From the NCBI GenBank assembly GCA_963811895.1, contig CAWETE010000003.1:62001-126000 (forward strand): DNA of 64,000 nucleotides. Direction: 5' to 3'. Positions 59,066-64,000 of the stretch are shown in pieces (within the stretch, counting starts at the first letter, position 1; each line of letters begins with the position of its first letter). The stretch is from DASSUW01 sp963811895. GTDB lineage: Bacteria; Actinomycetota; Thermoleophilia; Solirubrobacterales; Solirubrobacteraceae. The notes below the pieces were generated by a model. The model was not told the origin of the DNA and searched no databases. It saw nothing but the letters and a program-made list of their open reading frames with translations. The position numbers were made by a program, and so were the translations under genes.

Positions 59066-59199
59066 GGAAGCGAGGGAGTCGGCCGAGCGGGTTGTCTCCA
59101 AACGGATGGCGCGTTGACCGGACATATGCCGGGAAAGGCGCCAGGGACCGCCGACGTGGCCGATCTCCTCGTCGCCCTACCCAGCCGCAGTTGACGTTC
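59043..59199. repeat. structured repeat with perfect 25-bp terminal inverted arms (family copy 4)
   Basis: The left arm 59043-59067 begins GAACGTCAACTGCGG, and the right arm 59175-59199 is its exact complement. Core 59065-59187 equals 56206-56328. Base 59054 (G) pairs with 59188 (C), where copy 3 has T 56195 with A 56329, a compensatory change. A 59064 pairs with T where copy 3 has G with T. The HAD gene stop lies inside the left arm. Confidence 0.9.
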
Positions 59200-59240
59200 G
59201 CCCGCGCCACAACACGGCCTCGTCTAGCCTCACCCGCCGC

Positions 59241-60113
59241 ATGGATCGCCCCGTCCGCCTGATCGTCAACCCCTCCGCGGGCGCCGGCCGCGCCGCAAAG
59301 CTGCTGCCCGACGTCGAGGCGGCGCTGCGCTCGCACGGCATCGTCTTCCGCGTCGACCGCACGACCTCGATCGAGCACGCGCGGGAGCTGGCGCGCGCCG
59401 CCCGCGACAACGGCGAGATCGCGGCCGCGATGGGCGGCGACGGGCTGGCCGGCGCGGTGGCGGGCGAGCTGTGCGGGAGCGACTGCGTGATGGCGGTGGT
59501 CCCGGGCGGGCGCGGCAACGACCTGGCGCGCAAGCTCGGCATCGGGCACGACCCGGTCGCGGCCGTCGAGCTGCTGGCCGCCGGCCGCGAGCGGCGGATC
59601 GACGTGGCCGAGGCAGGCGGGCGCGTCTACGTCGGCATCCTCAGCGCCGGCTTCGACTCCGACGTGAACGAGATCGCGAACGGCACGCGCCTCAAGCTCG
59701 GCACGCTCGTCTATCTCTACGGCGCCCTCCGCGCGCTCGCGCGCTGGAAGCCCGCGCGCTGGCACGTCACCGTCGACGGCACGACGCACGAGTTCGACGG
59801 GTACGCCGTGGCCGTGGCCAACTCGGGAGTCTTCGGGGGCGGGATGTGGCTGGTGCCGGACGCGAGCGTCGAGGACGGCTTGCTCGACGTGGCGTTCACG
59901 AAGCACCAGCCGAAGCTCCAGTACCTGCGCGGACTGAACCGCGTGTTCAAGGGCGCGCATGTCGGGCAGCCCGGGTTCGAGCTCATGCAGGGCCGCGAGA
60001 TCACCTTCCACGCCGACCGGCCGTTCGCCGCCTACGCCGACGGCGACCCGATCGCCGACCTGCCCGCCACCGTGCGCGTCAGGCCCGGCGCCCTGCGGGT
60101 GATCGCTCCGTGA
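59241..60113 (+). CDS. diacylglycerol/lipid kinase family protein
   Basis: A 290-residue kinase of the DAGK/YegS/BmrU type. VRLIVNPSAGAGRAAKLLPD opens the protein, and the nucleotide-binding loop is AAAMGGDGLAGAVAGEL (GGDG). AVVPGGRGNDLARKLGI and VANSGVFGGGMWLVPDASVE complete the catalytic fold. It phosphorylates a lipid alcohol at the membrane. Its stop overlaps murT by four bases (GTGA), and the proximity to cell-wall genes suggests lipid carrier metabolism (inference). Confidence 0.92.
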   Translation: MDRPVRLIVNPSAGAGRAAKLLPDVEAALRSHGIVFRVDRTTSIEHARELARAARDNGEIAAAMGGDGLAGAVAGELCGSDCVMAVVPGGRGNDLARKLGIGHDPVAAVELLAAGRERRIDVAEAGGRVYVGILSAGFDSDVNEIANGTRLKLGTLVYLYGALRALARWKPARWHVTVDGTTHEFDGYAVAVANSGVFGGGMWLVPDASVEDGLLDVAFTKHQPKLQYLRGLNRVFKGAHVGQPGFELMQGREITFHADRPFAAYADGDPIADLPATVRVRPGALRVIAP

Positions 60114-61450
60114 GGCTGCAGGCGGGGCTGCTCGCCGCCCGAGCGACGGGCGCGGTCACGCGCCTGGCCGGCCGCGGCGGGACCTCGCTGCCCGGCAAGG
60201 TGCTGATGCGCGCCGAGCCGCACGCCATCGCGCGCCTCGCCGCCCGCCTCCCAGACGGCAGCGTCGTCGTCTCCGCCACCAACGGCAAGACGACGACGGC
60301 GGCGATGATCGCCGCCATCCTCGGTCGCACGGGGACGAAGCTCGTCCACAACCGCGCGGGGGCGAACATGGCCGGCGGCGTCGCCACCGCGCTGGCGGCA
60401 GGGCGCGGCGACATGGGGCTGTTCGAGGTCGACGAGTTCTGGCTGGGCCCGGTGGCCGCCGAGCTCGAGCCGCGCGCCGTGCTGCTCTCCAACCTGTTCC
60501 GCGACCAGCTCGACCGCTACGGCGAGCTGGAGATCATCGCCGACCGCTGGGCGGCGATCGTGGCGGGCCTGCCGCCGAGCACCGCCCTGGTCCTCAACGC
60601 CGACGACCCGCTCGTCGCCGACCTCGGCCGTGAGCGCGAGGCGCTCTACTTCGGCGTCCAGGACGACGCGCTCGCCCTGCCGGAGCTCCAGCACGCGTCC
60701 GACTCCAAGCACTGCCGCCGCTGCGGCCACGCCTACGAGTACGAGGCGGCCTACCTCGCCCACCTCGGCCGCTACGCGTGCCCCAACTGCGGCGCGCGCC
60801 GGCCCGACCCGCAGGTGCGCGCCTCGGCGGTCGAGCTGCGCGGGATCCGCTCGGCGGCCTTCACGCTCACCGCGCCCGAGGGCGAGCGGCGGATCGAGCT
60901 GCCGCTGCCCGGCCTCTACAACGTCTACAACGCGCTCGGCGCGGCCGCCCTGTGCCTGCGGCTCGGCGTCCCGCTCGACGACGTCGCCGCCGGCCTCGCC
61001 GCCGTCGCGCCCGCCTTCGGCCGCGCCGAGACCGTCCAGCTCGGCGAGCGCCCGATGTCGATCCTGCTCGTCAAGAACCCGGCCGGCGCCAACGAGGTCC
61101 TGCGCACGCTCGCGCTCGAGGGCGCCGAGCTCGACCTCTTCGGCGTGCTCAACGACCGCACCGCCGACGGGCGCGACGTCTCGTGGGTGTGGGACGCCGA
61201 CTGGGAGATCGTCGCCCCGCACGTGCGCCGTCTCACGTGCTCGGGCACGCGCGCCGCCGAGCTGGCGCTGCGGCTCAAGTACGCGGGCGTCGACCCAGCG
61301 CGGCTGGAGGTCGTCGACGACCTCGAGCGCGGCCTCGACCGCGCGCTCGCGGACGGCGACGGCCCGCTCTACGCGCTGCCCACCTACACGGCGCTGCTCG
61401 AGCTCAAGGACGTGCTCAGCCGCCGCGGCCACGAGGAGTACTGGCGGTGA
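60110..61450 (+). CDS. murT: lipid II isoglutaminyl synthase, Mur ligase subunit MurT
   Basis: A 446-residue Mur ligase-like protein. The ATP loop is VVSATNGKTTTAAMIA (about residues 54-69). Further motifs are LFEVDEFWLG and VLLSNLFRDQLDRYGELE. A four-cysteine ribbon (CRRCGHAYEYEAAYLAHLG, then YACPNCGARRP, about 203-230) is specific to MurT. The C-terminal DUF1727 domain ends the protein. With GatD it amidates D-Glu of lipid II to D-isoglutamine. GTG start overlaps the lipid kinase stop. Confidence 0.94.
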   Translation: MRLQAGLLAARATGAVTRLAGRGGTSLPGKVLMRAEPHAIARLAARLPDGSVVVSATNGKTTTAAMIAAILGRTGTKLVHNRAGANMAGGVATALAAGRGDMGLFEVDEFWLGPVAAELEPRAVLLSNLFRDQLDRYGELEIIADRWAAIVAGLPPSTALVLNADDPLVADLGREREALYFGVQDDALALPELQHASDSKHCRRCGHAYEYEAAYLAHLGRYACPNCGARRPDPQVRASAVELRGIRSAAFTLTAPEGERRIELPLPGLYNVYNALGAAALCLRLGVPLDDVAAGLAAVAPAFGRAETVQLGERPMSILLVKNPAGANEVLRTLALEGAELDLFGVLNDRTADGRDVSWVWDADWEIVAPHVRRLTCSGTRAAELALRLKYAGVDPARLEVVDDLERGLDRALADGDGPLYALPTYTALLELKDVLSRRGHEEYWR

Positions 61451-62148
61451 ACGCCAAGGTCATGTGGCACGACGTGGAGTGCGGCGGCTACGTCGCCGAC
61501 CTGCCCCTGTGGCGCCGGCTCGCGCGCGAGGCCGGCGGGCCCGTGCTCGACGTCGGCGCCGGCACCGGGCGCGTCGCGCTCGACCTCGCGCGCGCCGGCC
61601 ACGAGGTCACCGCGCTCGACATCGACCCCGAGCTGCTGGCCGAGCTCGAAGCGCGGGCCGACGGCCTGCCGGTGCGGACGATGGTCGCCGACGCCGGCGG
61701 CTTCGACGCCGGCACCTTCGCCCTGGTGGCGGTGCCCATGCAGACGATCCAGCTGCTCCCCGACCGGCGGGGCTTCTTCGCCTCCGCGCGGCGCGCCGTC
61801 GCCCCCGGCGGACTCGTCGCGCTCGCGATCACCGAGCGCCTGGAGCCCTTCGAGCGGGAGATCGAGCTGCCGCAGCCCGACACCGGCGAGGCCGACGGCT
61901 GGCGCTACCTGTCCCAGCCGACCGCCGTGCGCGAGACCGACGACGGAATGCGGATCGAGCGGCTCCGCCACACGATCGGCCCGGCCGGCGAGCGCGCGAC
62001 CGAGGCCAACACGATCGTGCTGGCGCGGGTGACCGCCGAGGGCCTCGTCGACGAGGGCGAGGCGGCCGGCCTGCGCCGTCACGCGACGCTGCAGATCGCG
62101 CCCACGCGCGAGCACGTCGGCTCCGAGGTGGTGCTGCTGCGTGGCTGA
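61447..62148 (+). CDS. class I SAM-dependent methyltransferase between murT and gatD
   Basis: A 233-residue methyltransferase with motif I VLDVGAGTGRVALDLARAG and acidic ALDIDPELLAELEARA. LVAVPMQTIQLLPDRRGFFA is typical of the UbiE/Methyltransf_25 type. GTG start overlaps the murT stop (GTGA), and the gatD start lies inside its last codons (eight-base overlap). In most bacteria murT and gatD are directly adjacent, so the insertion of a coupled methyltransferase is notable. The substrate is unknown. Confidence 0.88.
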   Translation: MNAKVMWHDVECGGYVADLPLWRRLAREAGGPVLDVGAGTGRVALDLARAGHEVTALDIDPELLAELEARADGLPVRTMVADAGGFDAGTFALVAVPMQTIQLLPDRRGFFASARRAVAPGGLVALAITERLEPFEREIELPQPDTGEADGWRYLSQPTAVRETDDGMRIERLRHTIGPAGERATEANTIVLARVTAEGLVDEGEAAGLRRHATLQIAPTREHVGSEVVLLRG

Positions 62149-62866
62149 GCGGACCCTGCGCGTCGGCGCGCTCTACCCCGACCTGCTCAACATCTACGCC
62201 GACCGCGGCAACCTGTTGCTGCTCGAGCGGCGATGCGCCTGGCGCGGCATCGGCTTCGAGCTGCGCGGCATCGGGCTCGGCCAGCCGCTCGACCCCGACG
62301 CCCACGACCTGCTCTACATCGGCGGCGGCCAGGACCGCGACCAGGCGCTGTGCGCGCGCGACATGGTCGAGACCAAGCGCGACGCGCTGCACGCCGCCGC
62401 CGCGCGCGGCGCCGTGGTCTTTGCGGTCTGCGGCGGCTATCAGCTGCTCGGCCACGGCTACGCGATGGAGGGCGAGCGGCTGCCCGGCGTCGGCCTCGTC
62501 GACCTCGAGACCGTCCGCGAGGAGGGCCCGCGGCTGATCGGCAACGTCGCCATCGAGCTGGAAGACGGGCAGGTGCTCGCGGGCTTCGAGAACCACGGCG
62601 GCCGCACCCGCCTCGGCCCCGGCGCCGAGCCGCTCGGCCGCGTGCTCAAGGGCCACGGCAACGACGGCCGCTCCGGCTACGAGGGCGTGCGCGGAGGCCC
62701 GCACGGCAACGTCATCGGGACCTATCTCCACGGTCCGCTGCTCCCCAAGAACGCCCACTTCGCGGACTGGCTGACCGCTGCCGCGCTGGGCATCGAGCCG
62801 GCGCCGCTCGACGACGCCCTCGAGAACGCCGCCCACGCCGCCGCCCGCCGGGCCGCCGGAATCTGA
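62141..62866 (+). CDS. gatD: lipid II isoglutaminyl synthase glutamine amidotransferase subunit GatD
   Basis: A 241-residue CobB/CobQ-type class I glutamine amidotransferase. The nucleophile is in VVFAVCGGYQLLGHGY (about residues 95-110) and the catalytic histidine in VIGTYLHGPLLPKN. ENHGGRTRLG and IGGGQDRDQALCARDM are GatD-typical. It releases ammonia from glutamine for MurT. GTG start. Last gene of the murT block. Confidence 0.94.
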   Translation: MAERTLRVGALYPDLLNIYADRGNLLLLERRCAWRGIGFELRGIGLGQPLDPDAHDLLYIGGGQDRDQALCARDMVETKRDALHAAAARGAVVFAVCGGYQLLGHGYAMEGERLPGVGLVDLETVREEGPRLIGNVAIELEDGQVLAGFENHGGRTRLGPGAEPLGRVLKGHGNDGRSGYEGVRGGPHGNVIGTYLHGPLLPKNAHFADWLTAAALGIEPAPLDDALENAAHAAARRAAGI

Positions 62867-62905
62867 TCGGTAGCATCAGGGCGGCCTTTCCCCAGGGGCT
62901 TCCTC

Positions 62906-63910
62906 GTGACCATTCCCAACACTGCCCAGACAGAGGGGCCGTCGGCCTCCCATCAGGCGGCCTCGCTGGAGTTCCGGGGGGCCACGAAGCGCTATCCGGG
63001 CAGCGAACGGCCGGCGGTCGACCACCTCACGCTCGAGGTCGGCGCGGGCGAGATCTGCGTGCTGGTCGGCCCGTCCGGCTGCGGCAAGACGACCGCCATG
63101 CGGATGGTCAACCGCATGATCGAGATCACCGAGGGCGACATCCTGGTCGGCGGCCGCAGCGTGCGCGAGACCGACGAGAACGAGCTGCGGCGCCACGTCG
63201 GCTACGTCATCCAGCAGGTCGGCCTCTTCCCGCACCGCACGATCGCCGAGAACATCGCCACCGTCCCGAAGCTGCTGGGCTGGGACAAGCGCCGCACCAA
63301 CGAGCGGGTGCACGAGCTGCTCGACCTGATCGGGCTCGAGCAGGAGCTCGGCCGCCGCTACCCCGCGCAGCTGTCCGGCGGCCAGCGCCAGCGCGTGGGC
63401 GTGGCCCGCGCGCTCGCCGCCGACCCGCCCGTGATGCTGATGGACGAGCCGTTCGGCGCCATCGACCCGATCAACCGCGACCGGCTGCAGAACGAGTTCC
63501 TGCGCCTGCAGGCCGAGCTGCGCAAGACCGTCGTCTTCGTCACCCACGACATCGACGAGGCGATCAAGATGGGCGACCGCGTCGCGGTCATGCAGGAGGG
63601 CGGCCACCTGGCCCAGTACTCCACGCCGGCCGAGCTGCTCATGCACCCGGCCAACGCGTTCGTCGAGGACTTCGTGGGCGGCGACCGCGCGCTCAAGGCG
63701 CTGGCGCTGCGACGCGTGAGCGACATCGAGCTGCTGCCCGCCCGCGACGGCGTCACGGGCCCTGAGATCGCGCCCGGGGCGCTGCTGCGCGACGCGCTGA
63801 GCACGCTGATCGCGCACGAGGCCCACGACGCGCCGGTGGTCGAGGACGGCCACGTCCTCGGCGTGATCTCGGTCGCGCTGATCTCGCGCGCGATCGCGGA
63901 GGGCGAATGA
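62906..63910 (+). CDS. osmoprotectant-type ABC transporter ATP-binding protein (OpuCA/ProV-like)
   Basis: A 334-residue ATPase. Walker A is GPSGCGKTTAMRMVNRMIE, the Q-loop YVIQQVGLFPHRTIAENIA, the signature LSGGQRQRVGVARALA and Walker B VMLMDEPFGAIDPINRDRL. All are typical of quaternary-amine importers. A C-terminal stretch (HDAPVVEDGHVLGVISVALI) looks like one CBS motif, which may sense ionic strength. GTG start. Its stop overlaps the following permease by four bases. Confidence 0.92.
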   Translation: MTIPNTAQTEGPSASHQAASLEFRGATKRYPGSERPAVDHLTLEVGAGEICVLVGPSGCGKTTAMRMVNRMIEITEGDILVGGRSVRETDENELRRHVGYVIQQVGLFPHRTIAENIATVPKLLGWDKRRTNERVHELLDLIGLEQELGRRYPAQLSGGQRQRVGVARALAADPPVMLMDEPFGAIDPINRDRLQNEFLRLQAELRKTVVFVTHDIDEAIKMGDRVAVMQEGGHLAQYSTPAELLMHPANAFVEDFVGGDRALKALALRRVSDIELLPARDGVTGPEIAPGALLRDALSTLIAHEAHDAPVVEDGHVLGVISVALISRAIAEGE

Positions 63911-64000
63911 TCGAGCTGTTCGCCCAGCTCCAGCGGCGTGACCGCAGCGGCGCCGACTGCGTCGCCGACAACGGGATCTGCCCGGACTGGATCGCCGACA
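63907..64000 (+). CDS. ABC permease (OpuCB/ProW-like), cut by window end
   Basis: Only the first 31 codons are inside the window (starting MIELFAQLQRR and CVADNGICPDWIAD). The ATGA overlap with the ATPase and the cysteine-containing external segment before the first helices match osmoprotectant permeases of actinobacteria. The rest lies beyond the window. Confidence 0.7.
   Translation, partial: MIELFAQLQRRDRSGADCVADNGICPDWIAD

Noticed and set aside
1..64000. CRISPR arrays, rRNA, tRNA, intact insertion sequences or prophage genes
   Set aside because: No spaced short direct repeats, no rRNA or complete tRNA folds, and no transposase, integrase or phage structural motifs were seen in any frame.

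Overview
The window is very GC-rich, densely coded bacterial DNA. Neighbouring genes often share a stop/start overlap (ATGA, GTGA or TGATG), there are many GTG starts, and intergenic gaps are short: none exceeds about 200 bases. Codon bias, the actinobacterial-type proteins (MurT/GatD, a MoaD-MoaE fusion, SpoIID-domain and Suc_Fer-like proteins) and the Agl23/YYY membrane pair suggest a soil actinobacterium of the Thermoleophilia (Solirubrobacterales-like). This is inference from gene content; no rRNA or tRNA is present to confirm it.

Layout. 1-11 kb: a NUDIX hydrolase, a selenium-binding protein/alcohol dehydrogenase cluster, a PfkB kinase with an NDP-sugar epimerase, and a glycosyltransferase / DUF2064 / methyltransferase / molybdopterin oxidoreductase operon. 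11-17 kb: a GT-C-like membrane protein, secreted proteins, and a divergent MFS pump/TetR pair with visible operators. 17-24 kb: a sulfate ABC importer with an Rrf2 regulator, then a molybdate ABC importer headed by an HTH-TOBE regulator. 24-28 kb: a PadR-controlled ABC exporter. 28-35 kb: molybdenum cofactor synthesis (moaDE, moaC, moaA, moeA) interleaved with two c-di-GMP signalling proteins. 36-44 kb: a form-II CO-dehydrogenase-like molybdenum hydroxylase operon with its maturation genes. 44-48 kb: PilZ, HNH-repeat, metallo-hydrolase and SpoIID proteins. 48-53 kb: a flippase-like protein and an Agl23/YYY pair. 53-59 kb: an enolase-like protein, an ECF sigma factor coupled to ogt, a propeller protein, a cyclophilin and a HAD phosphatase. 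59-64 kb: a lipid kinase, murT, a methyltransferase, gatD and the start of an osmoprotectant-type ABC transporter.

How it fits together. Molybdate uptake, its likely regulator, most of the cofactor pathway, cofactor cytidylylation and insertion factors, and two kinds of Mo enzyme lie within 35 kb, so much of the window is a molybdenum island. Sulfate import next to it supplies sulfur that the cofactor also needs.

Three features stand out. (1) A family of structured repeats lies directly after stop codons; two copies share an identical 123-base core, and their terminal stems differ by compensatory changes. (2) Several regulator genes appear to be transcribed as leaderless mRNAs, with operators inside the promoters. 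(3) At least seven genes carry small indels, mostly one extra base on the coding strand in or near short G/C runs. These may be sequencing or assembly errors rather than true decay.
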